NCBI RefSeq assembly: GCF_014839805.1
Contig: NC_051126.1
Coordinates: forward strand, 3,790,609 to 3,854,608
Direction of reading: 5' to 3'
Length of the DNA: 64,000 nt
Source: Manduca sexta
Lineage: Eukaryota > Arthropoda > Insecta > Lepidoptera > Sphingidae
Positions 9,933 to 21,647 of the stretch are shown piece by piece. Every line of letters begins with the position of its first letter. The first letter of the stretch is position 1. The position numbers and the translations under genes were made by a program. Below the pieces are notes generated by a model. It was not told where the DNA came from. It did not search any database and saw nothing but the letters and a program-made list of their open reading frames with translations.

Positions 9933-10555
9933 TGATATAGTAAGATATAGTGAGAAATGAGGCACCTATTTCAGAAAGCTTAAAGTATATATTGTATAAT
10001 CAATGGCTTAGACATCCAAATGTTAGGAAGTATATGGTATAATTTTTGCCATTATCTAGGCCGGCAAATAAGGCAATTTTGTTAATTGATCTTCACCCAT
10101 AACCTAGACAGGAAAATCATGGATACGATACAAATTTCGAAGAAAAGGAATAAGGATTTACAAGGAAAGAAGAGATATTAAGGTGGTCAATTGTTTAGCA
10201 AAAAACATAATGACCCGACCAGAAAATCGAACCCAGTTCTACCTATGCCGCTACTAAACCAAAGATACGTAATTCTTGGTAAATTGTTAATCAAATTAAC
10301 ACGAGTAAAGAATCCTAACAGTTTAGCTCAATATTCGCAACCTCATCAAAGTTGTCGAAGTTATGAGGGTAGTTGCAAACTTTAACATTCTAACCTTTGT
10401 GGTGTAACTACTTACTTCCGACGTGTTACGGGAACACTTAGTTTATCATTCAATTTGATGGTTAATAAAAGATTTTGACGGAGGGCAATGGAGCGGCTAA
10501 AATACTTATTGAAATTGCAAGACTCATAAGAATTGAATATATATAGGTACCTACT

Positions 10556-10800
10556 ATATCTCGGTGGCGTAGTTGAAATAAGAATGCTGCTACTATTCTG
10601 CTGTTAGAGTGGGTTGAGGTCCTGGATTCGAATCCCGGGTCGAGCAAAATTATCTTAGGTTTTTTTTAACAATATTAGCCCGGAGTATTAAACTACCCAA
10701 TATGGGGCTTGTCCTGTCATCATATCATGAGACGGAACTATGGCAAAACGTGGATAGCCAAGTTGTATCTCTGCCTACCCCTTCTGGGACTATTTCTTGT
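10556..10800 (+). repeat. tRNA-derived SINE, family 2 or close relative
   Basis: The head is 'ctcggtggcgtagttg' with a perfect B-box-like 'ggattcgaatcccggg'. A diverged body with 'cggagtatt', 'caatatggggc', 'atcatgagacggaac' and 'ctctgcctacccctt' follows. It is more diverged than the other copies. Confidence 0.6.
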
Positions 10801-10802
10801 TT

Positions 10803-10847
10803 TACCTACTATTCAGTAGAGTCAGTCTGAATCAATAGTAGGTACCA
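10803..10847. other. Stem-loop
   Basis: TACCTACTATTCAG faces CTGAATCAATAGTAGGTA, giving a stem of 14 bp with a small bulge. It sits just after the SINE tail. No function is assigned. Confidence 0.4.
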
Positions 10848-11149
10848 TTACTTGTCAACTATTTTCAAGTAGAAGTGTGCAAACACTGTAAGCCCTTTTA
10901 ATTGTAAAGACATAATAATGTGATGTTACAGATCGCAGTGAAGTCTAGAGCATGATAATTGGAAGTTCAGGATGCTGTTGTCTAACAAGGGTAGCGTTTA
11001 ACATTATGCGAGCTCAAAACTTTCCTAGATCTCGCAATTTAACTCCGTATGCGATTCGAAAACTTTAACATAGGTTGAGGTAGAGAATGGGTAGAATCGA
11101 GATCGTTGTATTTCAAACTTTTTAGTTCATTAATTAAAAAGTTAAATCC

Positions 11150-11285
11150 TACTAATATTATAAATGTGAAATTTTGTGGGGATGCATGTATAGATGTATG
11201 TATATATGCATGTTTGATCCTCTTTCACCAAAATCTACTGAACGGATTTGGATGAAAATTTACAGTAATATCGGTTATACCTAGA
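11150..11285 (+). mobile_element. 5' part of a small Helitron, cut by a LINE end
   Basis: It has 'ctaatattataaatgtgaaa', 'gggatgcatgtatagatgtatg' and 'ctgaacggatttggatgaaa' as in the complete copy at 48113-48359. It then breaks off where the GC-rich LINE 3' end starts. Confidence 0.6.
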
Positions 11286-11530
11286 CTTAGACATTTCCGT
11301 CAGAGGAAGCCCACAGTCGTCCCTAATGCGCCGAAGAGGGCCACCGCGGAGTTTTAGTTGGTATGCCGTGCGTTGTATATAGGTTAGGGACTCGGCCCGA
11401 AGGTCAAGATCAAATCCGGGCGGCTCAACGCCGGGTCGTAAAGCACGGTGACCCCAGCATAACCGCTCATTCCCCCCCCCCCCATCGGCTGGGCGGTAGT
11501 CATAAGGAACTTTCTCCGCGAAAATAAAAA
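11286..11530 (+). mobile_element. 3' end of a GC-rich (R1-like) non-LTR element
   Basis: Matches the minus-strand element at 51999-52520 almost throughout: 'gtcagaggaagcccacagtcg', 'cggctcaacgccggg', 'ccccagcataaccgctca', 'gggcggtag', 'tttctccgcgaaa', then an A-rich tail. It is 5'-truncated and non-coding here. Confidence 0.65.
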
Positions 11531-11708
11531 AAAGAAGCCTCTCAAACTCCTATACTATATTCAATCGAAATCCGTATGGAGGTTTTTGAGCTTATCGTGT
11601 TCAGACAAATAGGGTGAAGACTGTTTTATTATATGCATGTATGATTTTAGCTGACTCTTGCCTGTTTTATTATATTTAAATTACAAACTATATAAAAAAT
11701 AACAAAAT

Positions 11709-12025
11709 ACTTTATTTATCACGTAGGCGAACAAAGTTGCACTTATGATACGTCAAAACAAAGCATAGGAATAATTATTATTATTTCTAAACAACTATTA
11801 AAATTACTTATATAACTATGGACATTTTAAATTACGGATAAAATTTATACTAAAGACAAGGTACAAACCGAAGTAACCAGCTCGGGCTGGCAAGTAGGGG
11901 GAAATAGAAGGGTAACGCGTCGAGATCCTCACCGGCGAGGACGTGAGTCCTAACCTAGCTAACCTACCAGCCTTTCCCTAGCTACCTAAGTGATGACTAC
12001 CCGAAGAGATATGGATATGTTGTAA
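11709..12025 (-). repeat. LINE-like 3' UTR repeat, family 8
   Basis: Inverse copy of 61845-62165. On the minus strand it reads 'cgggtagtcatcac', 'ggctggtaggttagctaggtta', 'cctcgccggtgaggatctcgacgcg', 'ccagcccgagctgg' and near the end 'cgcctacgtgataaataaag'. That looks like a polyadenylated 3' UTR. Confidence 0.55.
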
Positions 12026-12284
12026 TCGAATTTCAATCAAACACAACCCTACCCTCCATGTTACATAACGCCTCTGATTGAGAGACGATGGACGAGATTC
12101 TAGTTAGATAGCTCCCAGCTGCAGTTGTGTCTACGTCTTCAGTACGCATGAACATTTGATACGAATATATACGTAGATCAAATCGAAGTGACAAGGGTCT
12201 TAATATGAAAATTATTATACATTTTATTAGTGTTTCGGACTCTAAATATATTTATAACAAAGCGCCTCTAACAGAAAAATACGT

Positions 12285-12480
12285 GTATTTTTTATTGCTT
12301 TGAATGAAGAGACGAATTTGCCGTTCGCCTGTTGGTAAGCGATACGACCACCCATAAACAGCAGAAACACCATCGAACACATTGAATTACAAAGCATTTT
12401 TTGGTAATCCACTGCGCTCGCCATCTTGAGACATGAGATGTTCAGTCTCATTATGTCCAGTGGTTACACTGGCGACAATG
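12285..12480 (+). repeat. Dispersed repeat, family 4
   Basis: Shares 'ttgaatga', 'gagacgaatttgccgttcgcc', 'ggtaagcgat', 'cacagcagaaac', 'ttgaattacaaag', 'ccactgcgctcgcca' and 'gagacatgagatgtt' with 58985-59300 (plus strand) and 40830-41040 (minus strand). Class unknown. Confidence 0.6.
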
Positions 12481-13560
12481 TGTATTATATTTTAGAAGTA
12501 CATGAAATACACAATATATTGTTAGAACTTAAATATTATTGTGAGGGTAATTGTAACACTTTTTGCTATAAAACACTGAACGTTTGACAGAGGCGGTTAC
12601 TCTTGATACCTACGCCTAACGGTCAGTTGTTTGGTGATATCTTTGTGAAAGTATTTTTGCTAGGTGAGTGATTGTTTTTTTATTGTAATCTAAATCACTT
12701 CAGTTCGTAACAATATATATTTATGGACATTTTCCTAATTATTAGGATAGATATTGAGGTTAAAAAAATGGATAAGTGCGAGTTGAACTAGCGCAATAGT
12801 TCTGTACAAACTTGTAGGGAAGGTATCTTAGTATATATGTAAGGTTAAACTTGACAAACTAAACTTTGCCATTCGATCCCTTGACACAGTTATTGCACAA
12901 ACCCTAAATAATAAGTTTGTAATAATAAATTAACTTTTTTGTTATTATTTCATACATATTAACCGTTTTCAGATTAATTAATTAACCTTTACATGTCTTG
13001 TAAGACATCACTTCTTGCCAAATTTCATCTAGGTCAACGCAAAATAACCTATAGGTTTTAATTTCCGTGTGAAATCTCAAAATATGCGAAAAAAAACGGT
13101 CATATTTTTTATTACTATAACGAGTTTGATTTATTGACAGCTAAAAGAGACCGTAGTCCCGAGTATTTGATATAAATTTCAATTTGAGCTCTACGCGATT
13201 CGGAATAAGGGTCTTGACAGACGGTTACGTGGATAAAAAGTGATCCGGCAAAGGTTCCTTTTAAGATACTGAAACCTAATATATAAAGTATAGTAATATA
13301 ACCCTAATATATATATATATTTATGCAGACTAGGTAATAATTTATGTTGTACATAGAAATTATACTGCTTAACCGTTCCAAACCATTAAATGAATAATTT
13401 ATTTGCGAGTAATAAATTTCGTGTATTTTCTTCGCGCGGTTTTAACACTTACTTATTTAATATTCATTTTAAGAATAATCGCGTACATTTTTCTTATCAT
13501 AAAATCTAACCGCGTCCATTTTATAAAAAAATAAAAATATTCTTTAATAAATTTAATTTA
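12481..13560. other. AT-rich stretch, one weak promoter-like site
   Basis: Mostly featureless. At 12620-12625 TCAGTT resembles an arthropod initiator, and GTGAGT follows at about 12662 like a donor of a short untranslated exon. TATAAAA at about 12568 is too far upstream for a standard TATA spacing. I do not call a gene. Confidence 0.25.
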
Positions 13561-13619
13561 AGGATATTAAAAAGCTGGAGTAGAGACTGCAATTAGGTAA
13601 ACGTAGTGTCGAGACACCC

Positions 13620-14075
13620 TGCTGCACGGTGGACCGTCGACTTGAAAACGTGGCGGATGGATGCGGGTTGCTCAAGACCGGGATGGTTTTTTTTAAGTAC
13701 AGACCCCGCAGTCACGATCGAGGGAAACCTGCGATCGGTATACTGGTTCTCCCCGGCTTAACGACTACGGGGCCCTGGAAGAAGAGGAGAAATAGGGGAG
13801 GAAAGAAGGGGAAAGAAGAGGAAGTATTAGGATGGGCGGAGTAACGATGTACAGAAAATGTTCGCAAGTCCGTCATAGGCTTCTATATGTACAACCACGA
13901 GGTATACACACTTAACCGTGTGCTTAGCACTGCGACAAATGCCCCCGTGCATTCGGTGTGGAGACCAAGCGCACAAGAATTGTCGCAGGGGGGGAGACCG
14001 GGATGGTTGGCACTCACTTGGAGAGACCTACGTTCAGCAGTTGACGGCGACAGGCCGATTGATTGAAACATTTGT
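13620..14075 (+). mobile_element. RTE-type LINE ORF2 end, split by a later insertion
   Basis: The left piece (13620-13688) encodes a degraded RWT.DL...VA segment. The right piece (13995-14075) encodes WHSLGETYVQQLTATG, the hallmark C-terminus of RTE-type ORF2. Between them is a 306-bp insertion (13689-13994), and the 14-bp AGACCGGGATGGTT occurs on both sides. Only the last few dozen codons survive, with frameshifts. Confidence 0.65.
13689..13994 (-). mobile_element. Truncated non-LTR element inside the RTE piece
   Basis: GC-rich 306 bp with a T run at its left edge (an A tail on the minus strand), flanked by the 14-bp duplication AGACCGGGATGGTT (13675-13688 and 13995-14008). A 14-bp duplication is typical of R1-clade elements. 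The sequence itself does not obviously match the other GC-rich LINE end in this window. Confidence 0.55.
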
Positions 14076-14184
14076 TACCAGTATACTACATTTTGCGGCC
14101 TTTAATAAATCATCATTACGGAGTATCCAAAGATCATGACTTGAACTATTGCATTTTGTGAAGGAACTTTGACTTCTATATTGT

Positions 14185-14476
14185 TATTCAAACAGCAGGA
14201 TGTGATCCGTGATTGAATTATCAGTTCGTTTTCGTTCGTTCGTATTAGAATATAATTTTATTTATATATTGGCTACGGCTTTTTTAAGTAATATCATAAT
14301 TTTAATTATAATAACAATTATAGTTGATTTATTTGGAAGTACATTATATCATTTGTTTTGTGTGCAATTTTTAGTATCATCAGTTATTAATGAAAGAATT
14401 TTGACACAATGTCAGCAAAGGTGAAGACGAGTATGTGGTTTCATTTAGACTTGCAATGTCAAAATGATCCTATACA
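14185..14476 (-). mobile_element. Decayed copy of the TA-flanked MITE seen at 53796
   Basis: Its right end 'gcaatgtcaaaatgatcctata' matches the terminal repeat of 53796-54179. 'tgtcagcaaaggtgaagacgag' and 'tatgtggtttcattta' match the subterminal part in inverse orientation. The left end is missing or unrecognisable. Confidence 0.5.
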
Positions 14477-14479
14477 AAT

Positions 14480-15700
14480 AAATTATATGAGACACACTTC
14501 CATAAACAAACGAACATTCTGCTTTTCAAAATACCTTTCTCTCGCATTTTTTTGCGATCGATAGCCTCGTCTTTTTTCATCTAATAAATCCAGCGTAGGC
14601 TTTATTTACAAAGCCGGATCATCCCGAAACTAACTGACGTGTAGGCATGTTTTATTTTACAGAGTATTGGAAACATTGATTTATTGCGAATCAGGGTTTG
14701 GGAATGTTCACACGAATGCCAATTTGCATGATTACTTTGCGATTTAAGGTTGATTTTCCAATTGATAAATTTTGACGATATGTAACTAAAGTTTGACAAG
14801 TTTTCTATGGAGATTATATTAAACCAAAGTTATTGTTTTTGTGGAATTTATTTGAGCTATACATAAGTACTAACCTATATTAAAATTTAATTATAAATGG
14901 AGGTTACAACAATATCTTCTTTTCTTTTTAATTGTGATTTTATAGAAATGATTTAAATATGATTTATAATTTTATACCACATAGCTCTAAAGTTATTTTA
15001 TAAACTCTAAATAAAATCGAACCGTCTGAACAATAACAATTATTCATGTAAGTATAAAAAATAATATTTGACCTTTATTTCATAAGCTTTAAAGTCTTAT
15101 AAATAAATTGATAATGAAAATTCGAAATTTATCACTTAAACAAGATTGATTATTGTATTTATATTTGATATAAGTGCTGTAATGGCAAAAAAAAATATTT
15201 TAGTTCCTTTGAACCATAGATCTTAAGCGCTATGTCGTTATGTAGTCAATATTTACTATGATTTTATTAGTACTATATTGTGTTCGTATATAAAACTACA
15301 TAAATACCATTTTTATATTATATTCTATAATCTACTATCCACGGAACTCCGAAGTTCTTCTACATATTCAAACTAAATGCATATTTTTCTATCAACTCCA
15401 AACTTCACTAATACTGTTCCGAAACTAGCTTCAGACTGCCTCAGTAAACCTGCCCCAACTAGTATAGGATTTCAGTATCAAATTAGTTCCTAGGTCACAT
15501 TGAAGAAATTTACCGACGAGCCAACTTGGAGGCAACTTCAAGACATTGAACTAATAAAAAGATTACTTCGCGAAGGTAAAGTTGTCGACGCAAATGAATG
15601 TTAAATTCAATCAGGTTTAAAGAGGTTCGGTTTAATTTCTTTAAAAATCTACTGGAGAAGGATTTAATATCGCGGGTAATCAGCAACTTAAATTAAAATA
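14480..15700. other. AT-rich stretch, nothing recognised
   Basis: No splice-bounded open frame, repeat head or RNA gene that I can defend. Confidence 0.4.
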
Positions 15701-15957
15701 AAACAATTTTTCGGATTTTAATGATGGTTTTATATTATAATTTTCTACCTATATTTCGAAGACTGCAACCTTTGTGGTCACGGGCCGTCAATTTAAAAAA
15801 AAATGTATAATTGTAAAATGTAGGTAGATATTGTAACTTTGACTTTTTATCACCAACACCTTAATCTGTCCTATGTCCACGAAGGCTGCAAAGTCTTCGA
15901 AACGCCGAGAAAAAATTATAATACAAAAACCGCGATAAAGTCCTAAAAATAGTTTTA
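15701..15957. mobile_element. Foldback MITE with about 75-bp imperfect inverted arms
   Basis: The left arm (aaacaatttttcgg, tattataattttct, tttcgaagactgcaa) is the imperfect reverse complement of the right arm (gctgcaaagtcttcgaaa, aaattataatacaaa, aaatagtttt). The region between carries 'gtggtcacgggcc'. A one-arm relative lies at 34385-34530. Confidence 0.6.
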
Positions 15958-16234
15958 TATAACAATCGCGTACACATAAAAAATCCTCAGGAACTTTAAT
16001 CTTGAAGATATTATTTTAATTAAATGCATTACTCACACAAAAGGTGAATAGACTATATTTTGTTAAACAAGGTGCAGGATTACAACGCCCGCACGTTTTA
16101 ATGAATAATTTGCAAGCCCTATTAAAAAGAATCAAGGTACAAAACATTTTTATTTATCATTCTGTGGTTCGTAATGAGATAACATGAAAAATCATATTAA
16201 TAAATTATGACATATTTTTTAAAATAATAAGCCT

Positions 16235-16323
16235 GGTTTTTCATAAGGATCCTTATTAGTCGCGAAGGGTCCATATAACCCAATTCCTGTCGGCTTATTT
16301 TTCGTAGTTTATGTAAAATCTAA
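16235..16323 (+). repeat. Dispersed repeat family 7, left part
   Basis: 'ataacccaattcctgtcggctta' parallels 'ataacccaattgataccggcttc' at 37600-37625. The repeat resumes at 16555-16650 ('tttgcagaccgcg', 'cttcgccac') after the MITE. Confidence 0.45.
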
Positions 16324-16552
16324 CCCCCTTATTCATAGACGTTTTTTATCTAAGGACGGAGTAAAGCTGTGATAACAAGTCTGTTTCTCAGTGCTGACGG
16401 CATGGCAGCCTTCGCAGTGCATAGACATAAGGTCGTTGTGATTGGCTAATATTGTTGTATACTCAATATTAGCCAGTCGCCTTATGAGAAAGAAACAGAC
16501 TTATTATCACACCTTTACTCCGTCCTTAGATAAAAAACGCCTATGAATAAAT
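16324..16552. mobile_element. MITE with about 65-bp inverted arms, inserted in family 7 repeat
   Basis: The left arm holds TTATTCATAGACGTTTTTTA, TCTAAGGACGGAGTAAAG, GTGATAA and AGTCTGTTTCTCA. The right arm (about 16485-16550) is its imperfect reverse complement. Inside is a separate 12-bp perfect stem TGGCTAATATTG/CAATATTAGCCA. Flanking repeat sequence continues on both sides, which shows the insertion. Confidence 0.65.
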
Positions 16553-16838
16553 TAAGTATTATTAAAACAATTTGCAGACCGCGTTTTTACAAATTATTAG
16601 TATTTTTATTTGTGTTAGATTCCCTGCCGGATAATTTCAACCTTCGCCACAGACATTACTCAATGTCATACTATAACTTTTCAATTACATAAAGATGAAA
16701 TTATAATAGCCGGCAAACAACTTGCGAACACTATCGCGTGGTGGGGAATCTTTTTGTACGTTAGTATAGCTACACTTATGTAGAAACATGCGTTAGTGTG
16801 CTCACGTCTTTGGCCAATTCCTATCCAACACCACTTAC

Positions 16839-17043
16839 TTCAAAGCTATCCCATCACCACGGTCTTCGCTAGCGATGCTAGTCCGGGGCGAGCAGCCCAG
16901 CCGACTGCTGGCCGACTTGCGACGAAGCTCGTGCGTCTCCGTCTCGTCCTTGGTTGTGAAGGAGATGCGCGGCGCGTGCGCACGAAGGCCGCACACCTTG
17001 TGTGAAGATACACCACGGCACAGCAGCTGACTCTGTGTTAAAT
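16839..17043 (-). CDS. Host exon of gene 2 (downstream exon), unidentified
   Basis: An unannotated 205-nt exon, open in one frame. On the minus strand it begins after a good acceptor (AACCTTGTTGCAG at 17044 upward) and ends before a perfect GTAAGT donor (16833-16838). It takes two bases of a split codon at its start and leaves two at its end, with 67 full codons. The peptide is Ser/Arg-rich and charged, for example APRISFTTKDETETHELRRK then SPRTSIASEDRGDG. It is GC-rich against AT-rich flanks, as coding exons are in such genomes. Its start phase exactly complements the end of 52841-52992, so I infer they splice together. I recognise no domain; a disordered regulatory segment with phosphorylation-type Arg/Ser motifs (RRKSAS) is plausible. 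Confidence 0.65.
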
Positions 17044-17528
17044 CTGCAACAAGGTTACCAATATAGATATAGAAAGGATGATATCTTGCCGGTCAACCAT
17101 CTCTAATTTTTGTTTATAGAATGTTCTTTACTCTTAGTATTTAATCTTATCTACTTTAAAAAAATATATATATATATTTTTGATTGATTTCCGTTTTCCA
17201 TTTATTTGAGCTACTTTACTCTATTAGTTACCTAATTATTTTGGCCTTTTTACTCATGGTATTATGACGAATCTAATTATTGCAGATTATATTAACACTA
17301 TTATCTTAAGGACGTTGATGCTCCAAATAAAATATATTAAATGTAATAACAATTATAGGAACATCGATGTGTCCTTGATAAAGTCTTAGAATTATTCTAT
17401 TATTCTGGGAAAAAAACTAAACAGTCATTGAATGTAATGCCGTGTGCCATATAAAGGTTGATGGATTAGTTTCCCAAATGTCTTATTAATATCAGTAAAA
17501 TCGAAAACTGATTTGTTAGCGTGACCTC

Positions 17529-17570
17529 TTAAAATGGAGTAGTAACTGTGTGCTTGTCACTCCATTTTAA
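17529..17570. other. 12-bp perfect inverted repeat
   Basis: TTAAAATGGAGT (17529-17540) and ACTCCATTTTAA (17559-17570) are separated by an 18-nt loop. Probably a remnant of a small element. Too short for a typical microRNA precursor. Confidence 0.4.
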
Positions 17571-19300
17571 ATCAAGAAGCCTATGTAATAAAAACAACGT
17601 TATGCCGTTCTACAAAAATAATTTGCAGAATAGCCCGATAAAAATATTTATTGAAAAAATAGGAATGAGAGTCGAAACAAAGCAATAACTATCCGCGAGG
17701 CTTGTATTGCTCCGTCTATAATGAAATTCCAACCGTCACCGGCTTCCGTAATGCGAAATGAACAAAATCATAACTAACGGTATCTACCAATCATAAATTG
17801 AATTTCTTAAGGATTTAATAAGACTTACTTTTTAATTTTATATCGTATACAACTTATATTATCGAGAGGTTATAGGTTGAGTGAAATAAAAGACTTTTAT
17901 TTCGAAATTTAAATTTAAAATTAAAAAGAAAGTTTATAATTCTCATACGAATATATTACGTTCGAAATTTAAACACATGGGAGATAACCTTAATGGCCAT
18001 AACTTTATCCTATTGACAAACAAAACGAGTTGAGTATCAATTAAATTTATAACTATTTAAATGTCAAAATCAATTTTAATTATTTAAAATTTCTTTTGAC
18101 TAATGGCTCGTAATCCGATAAAGTTAACTGAAAATAATTAATTTGATGTTTGGAGAACTTTGAAGTGGCTACAGAGAAAATTGACAAAAAAGTTTACATG
18201 CTAAACTTGAAAATGAAAACACTGTTGTTCCATTTTCGAATTTTGGAGGGCTGACAAAGACAAGTTCTGAATCTGGAATGACTTCCCGTCGCGTTCGGAA
18301 TTAATTTCCGAAACATTTGTAAATTCAATTGCCGGGAAAACGTCCCTTCGCAGCAATTTATAACTTGAATTAAGTCTTATTTACACATAGAATATTAAGC
18401 AAGGTTATAACTTTCTATTTTCACGTGTGTCTTGCAGGCAGTGCGTAACTGCCCTGAAGTTACCTGAGAATTTATAAATTAGGGTTTAAGATCATCGTGA
18501 ACTTTGAATTGTAGAACATTTAAATTTAATTCAAGTATTGCAATTCGTAATTATCAGCTCTTATAGGCATCAATCGGAAAGTTATGATTTTGTGCGTATA
18601 AAGGAACGCTAGAGGTTATAGGCTCAACGGGACAGAGGCAGCAGCGGGTGGTAAATCAAACCAGTTCCTTTACAATATTCTTGAGAAAATGAAAAGGGAC
18701 TGATTTTACATTGGAGTGGACGAAAGTCAGGTGGAATCTACTTATTTAAGTATATATTAATTAAAAATGAGTGTATGTTCGCTAGACTCCATAAAGGCTA
18801 TAGCAATTTTAATGACTTTTACGTAATCTTTGGATTAGCCCAGCGGGTGAACTTGTGAAGTTTGGTATCAGAAAATCAAAAGTCATCTGACTATAGATAA
18901 TTAATTCTACCTTGCAAAGCCGGGGCGACTGGCTAGTTAAGGATTAAATGCTAACAATATTTTCTAAAACTTTCTATCGCAATATTAACTTCAGAATATA
19001 AAGTCACTCCATAAACGATCAACTACTTTATCAAAGAAACTCATTTAGAAGGAAAAATGGTGTTCGAAGTAGTGGCGGCGAAATAATATTGAAAATATTT
19101 TAATAGCCTTCAGATGAGAAATGAAGAGATTGTGCGAAATATTTATGAATAATACTTTTTTAGATACTATGAATTTACATCAACTATGTTATATTGATTA
19201 ATTATTATGTGCCACATACTTTATGAAGGGAAAATAAACACTCAAGATTTTTCCATATACAACGGTTAATAAACAATAAAAAAATATAAGAGATTTGGTC
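17571..19300. other. Intronic AT-rich DNA, nothing firm
   Basis: An acceptor-like 'tcacgtgtgtcttgcag' at about 18425 is not followed by a convincing exon. No other structure seen. Confidence 0.35.
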
Positions 19301-19306
19301 ATTTTC

Positions 19307-19439
19307 ATGGATGTATGTCCTATGGTTCCTTCGCCTTTTTACAAAGAAAATATATTTAAAAAAATATTCGGTTTTATAGCGCTGTTTGCTATTTCGAATT
19401 TAGAATCGCAACTAAATTTCGGCTACAGATACAATTCAG
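19307..19439 (+). CDS. Candidate first coding exon with signal-peptide-like segment
   Basis: ATG at 19307 opens 44 codons and one base, ending at a consensus donor CAG|GTAAGTAT at 19440. The peptide has a basic KENIFKK followed by the hydrophobic FGFIALFAISN, then polar NFGYRYNS. This is what a secretory signal exon looks like, although the N-terminal stretch before the hydrophobic core is long (about 20 residues). It lies on the opposite strand inside the intron of gene 2, so it would be a nested gene. I could not find the next exon (it must begin with two bases of a split codon). Chance remains possible because the region is AT-rich. Confidence 0.4.
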
Positions 19440-19794
19440 GTAAGTATATTATTTTGCTTTAGACTAAACAATAAGTGTAAATGTTAACACACATATGTAA
19501 CTCTGATTAGCACATTTATATGAGTTAATGGCGGACAACTCCCTCCACTCCCGTGGGAAATAACTCAACGGCCAATGCCAATGTTAATTCACTGTTTATA
19601 CTAGTACTGTTGGCTTAGAATTGTTGCAGGTTTGTAGGTTATTTTATGAAATTTATGTGAATTATTTTTACCCTACTTTTAGCTTACAGTTGTGCTTGTA
19701 TGAAAATCGTTTCCCGAAATAAGTTTTATGCAATTTATCAATTAAAAGTTGCTTAAATATTCAGAAGTTACTCCATTTCATATAACGGGAAAAT

Positions 19795-19856
19795 ATAAAG
19801 CAGGATTTTTTCCCATGGAACTCTTTTACGCGGGCGAAACCGCAAGCAAAAGGTAG
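19795..19856 (+). mobile_element. Helitron 3' terminal fragment
   Basis: 'tcttttacgcgggcgaaaccgc' followed by 'aagcaaaaggtag' matches the terminal hairpin and tail of the window's Helitrons; the final CTAG is altered to GTAG. Confidence 0.45.
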
Positions 19857-19864
19857 CTAATACT

Positions 19865-21350
19865 ATGATTGTCACGCCACGGGATATCATCGTATGTGAG
19901 TGCACGCAAAAGAAATCCAAAACAAAACAAAAATTATTTTCTTACCTAATTTAACCAACGTAAATGTTCAGTCTATTTTAACATTTAAAAACTAAGGCAT
20001 TTCTCGTCTAAAGTAAACAATTTTCTTTTGGGTTTCAAGGTCCCTCCCTAGGGACAGAATAAAATAATCAAATGCTTAGCGTAAGCGCAAAAAAGGTAAA
20101 AATCCCGGACGAGGTTTATAAATAAAACGGACCTAAGATTTTGTTGAGTACGAAATTTGGAAAGGTGAGAATTGTTTTCGAGAATTCTTTTGGTGAATAA
20201 TTTGTCTTTACTTGATTTTGATAGCGGCACAGTACTTGTATAATAATAATTTGTTGTTTGTTTGACACAAATATTATACATACATTTTTTTCATACATAG
20301 TACTTACGTAGTAAATAAAGTAAATAGTATTATAAAATATATTATAAGACTATTTGCAAAATATGAACGAAATATAAACAGTTGTTTAACAGCAGTACTA
20401 ATATATTTTTTTTTCATTTTAAAATTTCGGAGCATATAATAACTTAAATTAATAAAAATTTTGGGAATTTAAAAACTAAGAAAATATAAATATTATAACA
20501 ATGTAAGATGATCATTATGGTTCAAAAATATATTCAATATTATTTTTCACATATTTCACGTTGCACTATCTATGATTTTAATTAATAACGTAACATTTCC
20601 GTTAGTAAGTAAATTAAGCTTACATAATATGTCAAATTGTGAAACAGTTTGGCTTTTCCGGGCAAAATTAGTATAAACCTCAACGATTGGGTTTATCTTG
20701 AATTTCATCGCAATCGGTTTATGCGTTAACTATAAAGTCACACCAACTAGGTATAATTTTATATCAAAGTAGATATTGACTCCTGTTTTGAAATAAATAA
20801 ATATAATCAAATAGATATGGACTGTTGTATTCCAACTAATAAATAGATAGCCTACGCAATATTCTCCAAGACTGATTTGTGAGGAATAAACAAAAAACAA
20901 AAACCTTTCAACATCTTGTCATTTAAAGCTAAAACATTTTATGAAGATAAGAAGCTTTCCTCCGAATAACTTTTTACTCCTGAACCTCTTAATATGTTGC
21001 TCTTTTGTTTTTTTAATGTTACATCTTTTATTCAAACAAGTTATTAAACACCGATGACCTAGTATGACTTTGATAGCCTCAAGGTCTCGGGTTCGACTAC
21101 AGGGCACGTATCTTTAATTTTGAGAAATTGACCTCATTAATGTCTAGAAATATTACATCGCAGAAAATAAGTTATTCCACTGACATTGCTTAATGGTAGA
21201 AATAAACAAAACTAGTCCATCCATACTAACCTACCAACCAATTAAAAAACAGCAGAACGAACATATTCGAAAAATAAGACACACACGAACTTATAAGTTA
21301 GTTTGGTAACTAGTAATCTAGAATAGAATTTCATCTAACTCAGTAGAGAT
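19865..21350. other. AT-rich DNA with one tRNA-like SINE scrap
   Basis: Around 21070-21100 'caaggtctcgggttcgactac' resembles a SINE B-box region. The rest shows nothing I can support. Confidence 0.35.
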
Positions 21351-21359
21351 GTTAAACAG

Positions 21360-21647
21360 GGATTCGATTAAAATTAAAATTAATCCCTATTTCCCTTGGT
21401 TACGCCATCACGCGTGAACGGCTGGACCGATTTCATTTTTTTTTGTTGTGTTTGTTATTGTCAGGAGAAGGTTCTTATGAAAGAAAAAATTCAAAAAATT
21501 GCGCGGAAAATTAGAAAATTTAAGAAAACTTATCAAAAATATTAATTTTATATAACTGTCAATTGTTTGAAATAACTATCGGCGATTGACAGAATGCGCG
21601 CTGCAAATTCATAGTTAAAACGGGACAACGTCTGTCGGGTCAGCTAG
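21360..21647 (+). mobile_element. Non-autonomous Helitron ending in CTAG
   Basis: It contains 'cgcgtgaacggctggaccgat' and ends 'cgggacaacgtctgtcggg' then 'tcagCTAG' (CTAG at 21644-21647) followed by T. The 5' end is approximate. Confidence 0.5.
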
